Shown: in pieces, positions 42,793 through 52,967 of the stretch | How the letters are laid out: each line of letters begins with the position of its first letter | How positions within the stretch are numbered: position 1 is the first letter of the stretch | NCBI GenBank assembly: GCA_014218235.1 | Contig: CM024756.1 | Location: 77,436,152 to 77,500,151, forward strand | Direction of reading: 5' to 3' | From: Colocasia esculenta | Lineage: Eukaryota > Streptophyta > Magnoliopsida > Alismatales > Araceae | Length of the DNA: 64,000 nt | Translations under genes and position numbers: made by a program | Notes under the pieces: generated by a model | What the model was told of the DNA's origin: nothing | What the model saw: the letters and a program-made list of their open reading frames with translations, nothing else | Databases searched by the model: none

Positions 42793-43479
42793 GAGCATGA
42801 CGCTATGTGGTGGTCCTCTATACTACAGACGTAGTTTGCAGACGGGGCTATGGAGGTTGCTTGGACTGGGTTCGTCCGTCTATTCAGGGCGAAGTATATT
42901 CCAGAGCATGTGTAGGATCGTATGAAGCAGGAGTTTTTGACATTGACCTAGTGTCAATGAGCGTGCTTGAGTATGAGGCGAGATTTGCGGAGCTGTCTAA
43001 GTATGTGCCCCATAGTGGTAGACGAGTGGAGGAAGGTAAAGAATTCATTATGGGGTTGAAGCCATTCATGAGATGAGACTGGTGGCTTTGGGACATCGTT
43101 CCATGGAGGAGGCTTTGTCAGCAGCATGCATGCAGGAGGTAGAGATGGAGGTCTATATGGAGGAGAAGAGGCTTCTTTAAAGAGTCCAGCATCAGCATTC
43201 CAGCGTCAGGACAGGAAGAAGAAGACCCCACCTTTGCAGCAGAGAGCAGTTGCACCGGCGAGAGTTGCTCCACCGACACCAGGAGGAGGCACATATGCAG
43301 AGAAACCAGTGTGTACCCAGTGTGGGAAGCGCCATGGAGGCGAGGTGTGTTGGGTGACTTCTGGGAGGTGCTTGGAGGTGGTGGTGATAAGAACCACAAG
43401 ATCAGGGATTGTCCGACGATGGCGCAGCAGACTACAGCGGCAGCAGCTAGACCGGCACCGAGAGTAGTAGGGAGACCGA

Positions 43480-43990
43480 GGGCTCAGGCTCGAGTGTTCG
43501 CCTTGGTGAGAGATGAGGCAGAGTTAGCAGAGCATGTCATAGAAGGTACAGTTTTAATTTTGGGATTGCATGTTAGAGTTTTGTTTGATACCGGTGCCAC
43601 GCATAGTTTTATTTCCGAGGGATTGCCAAGGTCTTGATGAAGGATGATGGTTTAGTTCCAAAAAAGTTGGAGGTTCCTTTGTCTGTGCATACTCCAGCCG
43701 AGACTATATTGACTGAGCAGTGTTTTTCTTCACTTCCGGTGAGCATTGGGGAGCATATTTTGCCTGGTAGTTTATATTTGTTGAAGATGAAGGATATGAT
43801 GCCATTTTGGGTATAGATTGGCTCGAGGAGCATTATGCTCTGATGGATTGTCGGCGGAAGCTTATTATTTTCCGGATTCCTGTTACGGAGGAGTTTGTTC
43901 ATCCTTTGCTAAGAGCATGTCGGGCAAGTTTGTCATTTCTGCTTTAAAGGCAGCCGGATGTTGAGCAAGGGTGTAGTGGTTTTCTGGCTA
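43480..43990 (+). pseudogene. pol: Element D aspartic protease
   Basis: ARVFALVRDEAELAEHVIEG leads to VRVLFDTGATHSFISEG, with the D-T-G-A active site at about 43587-43598. After a frameshift at about 43630 it continues KDDGLVPKKLEVPLSVHTPA and IGEHILPGSLYLLKMKD; a further shift at about 43800 gives ILGIDWLEEHYALMDCRRKL. The set matches Gypsy chromovirus protease. Two frame changes and a stop at about 43946 make it inactive as read. Confidence 0.88.
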
Positions 43991-43994
43991 GTGT

Positions 43995-44985
43995 GGTTGT
44001 GTCCGAGGATTCGAAGAAGGTTTTATCTATGGAAGATATTGAGGTAGTAAGAGATTTCAGTGATGTTTTTCCAAAAGATTTGTCTGGTTTTCCCCCTGCA
44101 AGGGAGATCGAGTTGGCATTGAGCTAGTTCCTAGCTCAGCACCTATTTCTATTGCCCCTTATCATATGGCACCAGCAGAATTGGCAGAGTTGAGGAAGCA
44201 GTTGCAAGAATGCTTGATAAGGGCTTCATCCGACCGAGTGTTTCGCCAAGGGGAGCACCTGTTCTATTTGTGAAGAAGAAGGATGGATCGATGAGATTGT
44301 TCATTGATTACCGCAAGCTTAATCAGGTAACTGTCAAGAACAAGTACCCTTTACCTCGTATCGATGATTTGTTTGATCACTTGCGAGGAGCTTCGCTGTT
44401 CTCTAAGATTGATCTTCGTTCTGGCTATCATCAACTCCGAATAAAACCGGAGGATTCTGCTAAGACAGCTTATAGGACGAGGTATGGCCATTACGAGTTC
44501 CTTGTCTTGCCCTTTGCTTTGACGAATGTCCCAGCAGTTTTCATGAACCTGATGAATAGAGTTTTTCGGCAGTATTTAGATTCTTTTGTTGTGGTCTTTA
44601 TTGATGATGTACTGATCTATTCACCTGATGAGGAGATTCATAGAGAGCATCTGAGGATTGTGCGGGATATCCTGAGGGAGCACAAGCTGTATGCTAAGTT
44701 CAGCAAGTGCAACTTCTGGATGAAGGAGGTCCATTTCTTGCGACATGTGATATCTTGAGAAGGTGTGTCGGAGGATCTGGCTAAAGTAGAAGCTGTCCTT
44801 GATTGGGAGACACCGAGATCATCAGCTGACATTAGAATTTTCTTGGTTTGGCTGGCTATTATAGGTGGTTCATCGAAGGATTTTCTTCTATTGCGGCGAC
44901 CTTGACGAGGTTGACAAGGAAAGGAGTCAAGTTGAGTGGTCAGAGGCTTGTGAGAAGGCATTCCAAGAGCTGAAGATTCGCCAGA
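43995..44985 (+). pseudogene. pol: Element D reverse transcriptase
   Basis: Upstream motif VVRDFSDVFPKDLSGFPPAR is followed by a TAG (44125) and frame change. The open stretch 44210-44758 holds the RT core: LDKGFIRPSVSPRGAPVLFV, RLFIDYRKLNQVTVKNKYPL, FSKIDLRSGYHQLRIKPED and the catalytic VVVFIDDVLIYS, with the thumb-side KFSKCNFWMKEVHFL. The first catalytic Asp is in KIDLRSG and the pair in IDD. TGA at 44756 and frame shifts affect the connection segment (EDLAKVEAVLDWETPRS). It is the best-preserved RT in the window. Confidence 0.93.
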
Positions 44986-44990
44986 CCTGA

Positions 44991-45400
44991 GTGCCAGTGC
45001 TTGTTTTGCCCAATGGTGTAGATTCTTTCTCTATCTACACAGATGCTTCAAAGATTGGGCTTGGCTGTGTTCTTATGCAAGGAGGTCGAGTTGTGGCGTA
45101 TGCTTCTAGGCAACTCAAGGAGCATGAGCGCAACTACCCGACTCATGACTTGGAGTTAGCGGCAGTGGTCTATGCTTTGAAGATTTGGAGGCATTACTTG
45201 TATGGAGTTAGATTTGAGCTCTTCTCAGATCACAAAAGTCTCAAGTATTTGTTCTCACAGAAGGAGTTGAACCTGAGGCAGCGAAGGTGGATAGATTCTT
45301 GAAAGATTATGATTTTGAACTTTCTTACCATCCAGGGAAGGCCAATGTAGTGGCGATGCTTTGAGCAGGAAGAGGCAGTTGTTGAGGCAAGACTAGAAGA
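44991..45400 (+). pseudogene. pol: Element D RNase H
   Basis: The open frame 44991-45302 reads VDSFSIYTDASKIGLGCVLM, VVAYASRQLKEHERNYPTHD, LELAAVVYALKIWRHYLYG and FELFSDHKSLKYLFSQKELN. Catalytic Asp (YTDAS), Glu (LELAA) and Asp (FSDHK) are all present. A frame change at about 45300 leads to LKDYDFELSYHPGKANVV and a damaged end near the usual ALSRK. Confidence 0.93.
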
Positions 45401-45699
45401 TACTAGAAGATGCTTCGGGTGCTTTTGGCTATTTTGGAAACCTCAATTGTGCAACTTGTTCGTGGCTCAGTTGTCTTGAGATGTCTATTCTTGATCGGGT
45501 TTTGCTTTGCAAAATTGACCCGTTATTGCAGATGTTGGAAAGGTCGGTATTACAGGAGTGATGTTGGAAAGGGATCGGTGATCGAGATGAGGAAGCGCCT
45601 GAATCTTAGGTGTGTGTCCCTAATGACGCTGATCTGAGGAGGAAATCATGGAGGAAGTACATAGGTCCAGTTCTCTATTCACTCAGGCCGTGGGATGAT

Positions 45700-46367
45700 G
45701 TACAAGGATCTGAAGCATTCCTTCTGGTCATCTGGAATGAAGCGAGATTTGCTGATGTTGTGGCAAAATGTTTGATTTGTCAGCAGCTGAAGGCAGAGCA
45801 TCAGTGACCATCAGGTTTGCTGCAGAAGCTGGATATTCTTAGTGGAAGTGGGAGCAAGTTACTATGTATTTTGTGTCGGGATTGCCTAGATCAGCAAGAG
45901 GAAATGATTCCATTTGGGTGATTGTTGATAGATTTTCAAAGAGTGCTCATTTCCTCGCCATGAAGAAGAAGCAGTCCGTTGAGAGCTTGGCCAAAGTATA
46001 CATTGATGGCATTGTGAACCTGCATGGGATTCCGAAGTCGATTATCTCAGATCGTGATCCGAGATTCACTTCCAGGTTTTGGCAGAGTTTGCAACAGGCT
46101 TTTGGCAGTCGGTTGAAGCTGAGTTCAGCATTTCATCCACAAACGGATGGACAGTCCGAAAGGACTATTCAAACGTTGGAGGATATGCTTCGGGCTTGTG
46201 TTTTGGAGTGGAAAGGTGATTGGGAGCGCCACCTATCTCTTGTGGAATTTGCTTACAATAACAGTTTCCATTCGAGCATAGTATGGCACCATTTGAGGCT
46301 CTATATGGGAGACCCTGTAGATCCCCATGTGTTGGAGGAGTCAGGAGATCGGCATCTGGTTGGACCA
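45700..46367 (+). pseudogene. pol: Element D integrase, zinc finger and catalytic core
   Basis: 45400-45700 is the decayed linker after RNase H. The zinc-finger end CLICQQLKAEHQ stands at about 45772-45807. The open frame 45864-46370 holds the core: FVSGLPRSARGNDSIWVIVD, RFSKSAHFLAMKKKQSVES, SIISDRDPRFTSRFWQSLQQ, FHPQTDGQSERTIQTLEDML and LVEFAYNNSFHSSI. The D,D,E triad is complete (IVDRFS, SDRDPRF, SERTIQTLE). The frame is broken at 46368 by Athila-C within HLVGP and resumes at 55852. Confidence 0.94.
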
Positions 46368-49219
46368 TGATACGCGCGACATAGTTGACTGTGCATTTTC
46401 GTTGTCCAGAGTTCCTCGCACAAGTCAATATGCGCACCTCCTCCAACTGTCTCACAAACATAAAATCATAAAGAACTAGCACATGGTGAGAACAGGTCAT
46501 ATCCACGGAGAGGCAGAATAGAGCTTGAATTAAACTACTTTGACTTGAAATCTCTATCGACAATGCATTAAAAGTGAAGATGAAAACAACACCGACCAAT
46601 TCTCTCACATTCACGACAGATCAAATTTAACAAAATAACCACAGAATTGAAATGAAAGCGCATTAATATCACTGTACCCTCTCAATTGAGGGATCAACCG
46701 GTAGACAGAAAGATGGACAAATCACACAGGAAAATGGAAATTAAGAAAAATTGAAATCAAATACCACTAGGTTGAATTATTCTAAGCATAACAAAATGGA
46801 AATTAAATGTAAACAACACCACTAGATCGGACTATCTAACACAGCAGAAATGAACCAACAATTGCATAAGGAAGAAATTAAAATCTCTGGATCAATATCT
46901 CACCAACCCAACTCAGAAGCACAGATGAAAATGGAACAGAATGGAACATGGATGCTCAAGATGAACACGGCAAAAAAAAAAAAAATGGAAACAAGTTGTA
47001 ATCGAACTCCGGATCTGATCACAGAAGAAGATGCCAGCATCACCCCCTCCTCACAGCAGCTTGCAGTTCACAGAAGAAATATGAATCAATTTCCCCATCC
47101 AACCATCTGAAGCCTCCAAGAATCCTCCAAACTCCAATTCTCACAGCAGCTAGAACAACTCTCACGGCCCTCAATCTCTCACAGAAGAACAGAAATTAAA
47201 ATATCAACTCCTCAATTGTCGAAATATCTATCACTGCTCTACCATTAAACCAAGAACAACATACCAAACAATTGCACTGGATTGAGCTAAAACATAGAAG
47301 AGAGAACTTAGAAGCAATGAATAGATCAAACTCTGAAACAACCAGAAATAAGAAATGCCACTGGATTCCCTACATAAACACCGAAGAACTGTGGAACACT
47401 CCATTTCCCAACACAACCAGACAAAATAGATCAAGGAAAGAAAATCCCCGAAGCTTGAACTGGCAAACAATTCCAAAATGGGTCGCTCTCTGGATCTGAT
47501 CTCTTCCGATCCTCACAACTCTCACAGAGCAAGAAATGCAATCCCTAACTCCTCTACAGATGAAATGGAAAAACTACAGGGAAAAAATTGCAGATAAAAT
47601 TCCCTAAAAACTTCACTGTTGAACCCTTACAGAACTGAAGAAAGGAAAATTTAACAGAAAAAATTAAAAAAAAAAACTAAAAACTCTAAACCAGGGAAAC
47701 CCCTGGTGTCCCCATCTCTCACTGCTCTGCAGAAAAGAAAAATTACAGAGGAAAAACTGGAAAAATAAATCCCTAAACAAAGTCTAACCCCCCCCCCCCA
47801 CTGCTCTGCTCTCCGAAACGAAATTACAGAAATGGGAAACTAAAAATTCTAAAAACTTTCTAACCAGCCGAACCAGGGAACCCTCTGAAGAGGACCTTGG
47901 GGTCCTTTTATATGTGCCCGGGCCTCTTGGCGAGCTTCTTCCCGCCTTCCACCAGGATTGCCAGCGCTTCAGCACACCCGGATCGCCAGCACAGCAGTCC
48001 GCCAGACTAGCACCTTCCATGCTTCGCACCAGGAGCCCTGCTCTGCGCATGAACCCAGCCCAGGATCGCCATGGCCTAGCCACCTCAGCACACCACGCCA
48101 CCTCAGCATCACCATCGCACAGCATTCCACACCATCTGCAATCTGCTCATCAGACCCGGCCGCACACCATCTCACACGCTAGGGCCACCTCACACACACG
48201 GGAACTCCAGATCTGGCCTTGCACAACCGCACAGCCGCACCATCAAGCCCTGGCCGCTTCCACCTGGCCGCTTGCCCATCTGTCCTCCTCAGCCATCAGC
48301 AGCCCTGCCCGCAGCCATCTGCATCCGCTTCACACCGCGCCGCGCCACACCGCCAGCACAAACCCCAGCCGCCATCACATCGCCAGCGCCAGCAGCAGCT
48401 GGCCCCTGGTCTCCTGGCCGCGCCATCAGCCCCAGATCTGGTTCACCTGGCGCTGGCCGCCTATGCCCTGCACCGCCTCCATCTTCTGCACACCAGCACA
48501 CCCCAGCACTGCCTTGGACCCAGCATCTCCAGTCGGTCATTGTCCACACCAGCCGCATGCACAGCACCATCAGCCGCCCTTACACCATCACACACCTCGC
48601 TCCGCACAGCCCAGGTCACCTAGCGGCTCCAGAAACCCTCACCTAAATCGCCCAAACGCTAGAGCGCTTCCGCTGCTTCAGGCTTCTTCGCGAAGCTTCA
48701 GATGACCTGGTGGAAAAGAAGACAAAGAGAAGTTAATAAGGGTATATTAAGTTGATTTAATGGGGTTGGATGGGTATTAAGTTGTTATTAAAATATTTAT
48801 TTGATTGAAATTGGGAGGGGTATGTGTCATATCGGGATTGGGTGGGGTGGAGTATTTGTGAAAAATTTATTTATTTATTTATAGGGATTGGGTGGGGTTT
48901 TAAAATTTTATTTATTTAAAATCTTTATCTATTTAATACTAAAATATATTTATATACAAGATTTATCTGTAAATTTCTATCTACTCTAAATGTATTTACA
49001 AAATTTTTACTGTGACAATTATTATGTACAACATTTATTTACAAAATTTCTTATGTACTAATTTTGTTAAAACTGATTTATTGACCCATCAATAATATGT
49101 TCAAAATTTTATTACAGATGAAATGAAAATTAAAGTCAATGTGCACATATTTATAGACAAAGAACATTTAAAATTGACTAAATGTATGAAATTTAACACG
49201 AAAATTTTTGTAATTATCA
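46368..49219 (-). mobile_element. Athila-C: 3' LTR (minus strand)
   Basis: 2852 bp. On the minus strand it starts TGATAATTAC (at 49219) and ends GCGCGTATCA (at 46368). It is repeated at 52968-55851. The target duplication GACCA lies at 46363-46367 and 55852-55856 and is perfect; excision with one copy restores the element D integrase frame. The GC-rich segment 47890-48710 gives open frames of up to 263 codons on the opposite strand, which I regard as chance. About 46900-47900 is A/C-rich with no gene. Confidence 0.95.
47892..47914 (-). promoter_or_regulatory. LTR core promoter of Athila-C, 3' LTR
   Basis: Minus strand: CATATAAAAGG followed by GGACCCCAAGGTCC, the same TATA/palindrome unit as in the other Athila-like LTRs. 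Confidence 0.7.
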
Positions 49220-49232
49220 CTCCCCCCTACTT
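49220..49232 (-). promoter_or_regulatory. Polypurine tract of Athila-C
   Basis: Minus strand reads AAGTAGGGGGGAG directly before the 3' LTR start TGATAATTAC, identical to the tract of Athila-B. Confidence 0.88.
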
Positions 49233-50318
49233 GAACATTGCTATGCCTTAGCAATAAAAATTATTCAAAAAGTAGGACTAGAAAATGTCTCATGCTAAAC
49301 AGTCATCATGTAAAAGATTAATGTAAATAAGTCTTTCCTAATTGTAAAGGCTTATGGAAAGAAATTAGTGCACGACTGATAGCTCACTTGAGAGTTCTCA
49401 TCAGCCCTCCTAGAGCTCCTCTGCCTCAGCTAGTATTTGAGATTAGATTATTCGAGGGAGAAGAATGATTGTGGAATAAGATCCTTGCTCAGTCAGATCG
49501 GGTTGTTTCTCTCATTTCCATTCTGCCCATCTTCCTTGAGGATTATTTCTCTGAGTTGGGGACTTTGCCCCTTTATTTGCACTTTGTGCACTCGAATTTT
49601 TTTCTTTTTCATCCACAATGCTGCACAACCCATCACTTTTCAAGAGTAGCGAGTCCAACTTTACTCAGATCCGGGGCATTTTTCATGGATATATTTAGCT
49701 TTGCTTTTTGCTTTTGCTTTTCTTTTTCTTTTCCTCTTAAAGGAAGGATAGTTCAGGTTCCTTGATCACATGCCTTCACCTCTTTCACAATTCACTTAGG
49801 GGGAAGGGAGCAAATCAATCACCTCTCTCCTACTAGCTTTAATAGATTGCTACATTCGAGTTCAAGTATCTAAGTGGCTGGTGTGTGTGTATGAAAACTT
49901 CTTACCATAAATCCTTACATAAGGTAGACAAGAATACATGTAATCCTTTACTAGAGGCTACCTAACATGGATGCTTGCAAAGGAGTGCGACAACGCAAAA
50001 TTTTAATGGTTAAGATCAGACACATAGTCTGGGATGCGCAAAGCCACGCATTTTATTCAAAGATGAAACATTGTGAAATTTTTATTTGCATATGTACAAG
50101 TAAAAGAAAGAAAATGAAGCATTGGTTAGGGGTGGGGACTATGCATGTTTATTCTACCTCTCCCCCTACTTATTTGCAAGAAAAGAAACAAGATAGAAAA
50201 TTACCTGATAAGGAAAATCTGTACACTTGGGTTGCCTCCCAAGAACGCTAATTTATTTCGTCTTCAGCCGGACGCAATTAGACTTCGTTTGGATCAGCTA
50301 GCTTGGTAGAATCCGTTT
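49233..50318 (-). mobile_element. Athila-C 3' untranslated region
   Basis: Non-coding region between the integrase remnant and the polypurine tract, homologous to 17898-19021 of Athila-B. It holds the hairpin at 50226-50243 and, at about 49690-49740, T/C-rich repeats mirroring the AAAAGC units of Athila-B. No envelope-like frame is seen. Confidence 0.7.
50226..50243 (-). other. Conserved 3'-region hairpin of Athila-C
   Basis: Minus strand CTTGGGAGGCAACCCAAG, identical to 18001-18018 of Athila-B and in the equivalent position. Confidence 0.65.
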
Positions 50319-51810
50319 TTAAGAAAAGTGGGCTTTCATAGGAATTCTTAATCTTTGCCCATTAGCAATGAATGATTGTCTAGTTTTTGGGTCAAGAATG
50401 ATAGCACCATTATCACAAGCTTCGACAACACTATAAGGACCATCCTGTCGGGACTTCAATTTTCCCGAAAACAGACTAAGCCGATAATTAAATAACCAGA
50501 CCTTATCTTGCATTTGAAAAGTTTTTCCATGATTTTTCAGACTTCAATTAGTTTCTTCTCCTGCCCTTCATCAGATCGCTAGCAATTATGATGGGCCAAG
50601 TCTCGTCCTTTCCTAGAAAGATGTATTTTAAATTAGCAGGGAGTGGTTTTAGCTCAACCTTAGGAGGACACTCAGATGGATTTGATGGATCACTATTTTG
50701 ATATAAGGAATTAAATTGTCCTTCCTCTCCCTCAAACCCTAGAGCACGGGTTGGTCTACTGCTTTTTCCTCACAAGATTCTTCCAAGAGTTCTTCATTAC
50801 CAGTTGATTTGTTTTTCAGATTTTGGCTTTAAAACATCAGAAAAATGGACTCTGGAATGTATGACTTGGGTCTTCATTATTTATTATGTCTAGAGGCTCT
50901 TCAATATTTTCTCTTTTTCCTTGAATTTTTCAACATTCTCTTCAACCTCTTCTTCAATTTCATTCTCAATTTCATTTTTCCTTATCCTCATGCAATGTTG
51001 ACATGTGTGTGAGTGGGATTTTGTTTTATGTTTCACTTCTTAAAGTAGACACTGTTTCCATATTTTCGACTTGGGGCCCCTAGCTTGGGCAGAATGATGG
51101 TCCTGTTGTATAGTTGATTTAATTGGTTGCGGTGCTGAAATGTTTGGACAAAAGGTTTGATGTGGGTTTTGTAGTAGAGGTATTTGGTCTGACAGGTGGT
51201 CTGTACCCCTGACCTTGATAGTATGTTGGTCCTGATAAATCCAGAAGAGTTGTTCCTTGGTTTGTTATAGTTTGACTTGGTAACTGACCCAATTCCTCCC
51301 TACACACCTCAGCAATCTGAGACTCTATCCTATCCAAATTTTGCTGAATATTTTGCTTCTGATTTTGATATTGATTTTGTTGTTCTTGCACAGTTGGGAA
51401 AGAGTCATCATCATGTTTTGAAGTTGATTCATTTTATCTTCCCAATTGGGCTGAAAAGATGGTGGTTGATTGTATGAAGTTTTCTGAAAATTGGTATGAG
51501 CAAATTGATCGAAGTTTTGATTTCATTGAATTGTGGAGGTCTGAAATAAAAGATTGGTCAAATCCTGAATTCTGATTGGGATAGGATTGACCATACATGG
51601 ATTGCTTGAAAGAAGTTTGAGACACTTCTTCATATTGATTTCTCCAAGAAAAGTTTGAGTGGTTTCTCCACCAGGATTGTATGTGTTAGAATATGGATCA
51701 TGAGGGGTGTTGGTAGAAACCTTGGAAAGTTTGGACTTGTTCTTGATAGGCCATGGGTTGAAAGAATCTCTCAATCGATAGGTTGAGCCAAATCTAAGTC
51801 CAGAGAATGT
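50319..51810 (-). pseudogene. pol: Athila-C gag-pol remnant with internal deletions
   Basis: Minus strand, from high to low coordinates: gag C-terminal pieces (51523-51774; NTYNPGGETTQTFLGEI), a Gln/Asn-rich segment (51119-51391; GYRPPVRPNTS), the acidic Glu/Lys stretch (about 50880-51000), then KNKSTGNEELLEESCEEKAVDQ at about 50755-50815. The last item joins two segments that lie about 630 bp apart in Athila-B, so the protease is deleted. VELKPLPANLKYIFLGKDET, the start of the RT region, follows at about 50615-50680 and is joined to an integrase tail (DKVWLFNYRLSLFSGKLKSR, 50319-50513). RT, RNase H and the integrase core are missing. Several frameshifts. The element is non-autonomous. Confidence 0.85.
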
Positions 51811-52946
51811 CTACCAAGCATGCACGGATGAAAAAGCCATCTATTTATGATTTTTGAATTTTTAAGATTTTTATTGACTTTTGATGAATTTTTAAACAAC
51901 ACAAACAAACAAACACTTTCAAATCAAATTAACCTACCACTAAGTGTTCCTTGGACTTATGTTATTTTTCTTAAAATCAGATTTATGCTTGCTTAAGTCC
52001 AATCCTACTCTTCTTGTACTGGCCAGGTAAGAGGTGGAGTAGAGGGAGGCCCCCCTTGCTTTCGCAAGGACCCAATTAAATAACCTCTAACTCACTTAAG
52101 CGTAAGCTTTTTAACCTCTAATCCTAGACACCAGACTTAAAGAGAAGTCTTAGAATTAAGAAAGAACAAATCTAATTATGAACCCTAGGGCCAAGTCTAC
52201 TGATTTTTATTGAAAGTTTGGGCAAATGCAAAGATGTGAAAATTTTTTGTGATTTTTGGGCAAAGAAAGGGTGATGAAATCCCTCACCTTATCTTTTTAT
52301 CTAATGGGTTAAGCCTTAAGCAGTCCAATTACAATTTGAAATGCAACAGATCAAGTTTGAAACAAGGATTTTCTAATGCTAAGTCTAATGCATGAAACAA
52401 GTGGTGGAAGTCTTACCTTTCCCCCGCTCTGTTCAATGCAAGAAAAAAATGAAATGACAATTAAAATGATGAATGTCCTAAAACATGTGGTTCTAATCTT
52501 GAGAGGATGGAAATTTTTTTACAAACAAACGGCTAACATGAAAGAGCGATTTGGAAAATTTTTAAATTTTTTTAATTTTTATTTAGTTTTTGAACTAAAT
52601 GAAATGAAGGTAAGAAAATATAAAGTGGTACTATAAGCTAATTCCAAACATTCAAACCACCAAAAGAGGCCAATTATTACATGCCAACGTGAAAAAATCT
52701 CTGTACATGCACAGAGAATACATCAAAGCCTTACTACAAAGTTCACTCACACTCTTCTATCTAAAATTCAGAATTGAAAGCAATAAAAAAATTCAGCAAG
52801 CTCCTCCTCCAATGGGCTTCAAATGCCAAGCCCAATCTCCAAGTCCTCCTTAGTGCAAATTCTGAAATAAAAGCCCAACAACAAGTATATAGAAGCCCAA
52901 TGCAAATGAAATCAACTGAAAGCAGATTAAATCAAACTCTAATGCC
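51811..52946 (-). mobile_element. Athila-C leader and decayed gag start
   Basis: Counterpart of the Athila-B leader, inverted. The capsid part of gag present in Athila-B (15056-15750) is missing here, so gag is also truncated at its N-terminal side. The hairpin block around 52054-52069 is strongly conserved. Otherwise AT-rich and without coding signal. Confidence 0.7.
52054..52069 (-). other. Conserved leader hairpin with GAAA loop, Athila-C
   Basis: Minus strand CCTTGC-GAAA-GCAAGG, identical to 14728-14743 in Athila-B. Confidence 0.65.
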
Positions 52947-52964
52947 TCCGCGGCAACGGCGCCA
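52947..52964 (-). promoter_or_regulatory. Primer binding site of Athila-C (tRNA-Asp)
   Basis: Minus strand TGGCGCCGTTGCCGCGGA matches the tRNA-Asp complement with one mismatch, three bases from the LTR end. Confidence 0.9.
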
Positions 52965-52967
52965 AGA

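Larger units (their letters stand above)
42233..43425 (+). pseudogene. gag: Element D gag with two candidate small introns
   Basis: The ATG at 42233 starts MATRGRRGVGPTRDDELVGG, followed by a Pro run and Gln/Ala-rich QAQVQVQ. The frame then passes through two GT...AG segments (42452-42524 and 42722-42792). Skipping both gives a continuous gag core in which ATYMLQ is followed directly by EHDAMWW, matching the spacing of element A gag (DARAWW). SVLEYEARFAELSKYVPH then follows. The C-terminal knuckles, including CTQCGKRHGGE at about 43313, are visible with frameshifts to about 43420 (HKIRDCP). The capsid role is well established for the family; here stops and shifts remain, some perhaps sequencing errors. 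Confidence 0.85.

Noticed and set aside
47914..48705. Open frames of up to 263 and 287 codons in the Athila-C LTRs (also 54495-55358)
   Set aside because: They lie antisense in the GC-rich U3, are Pro/Ser/His-rich with no domain, and change frame between the two LTR copies. High GC lowers stop frequency, so long frames are expected by chance.
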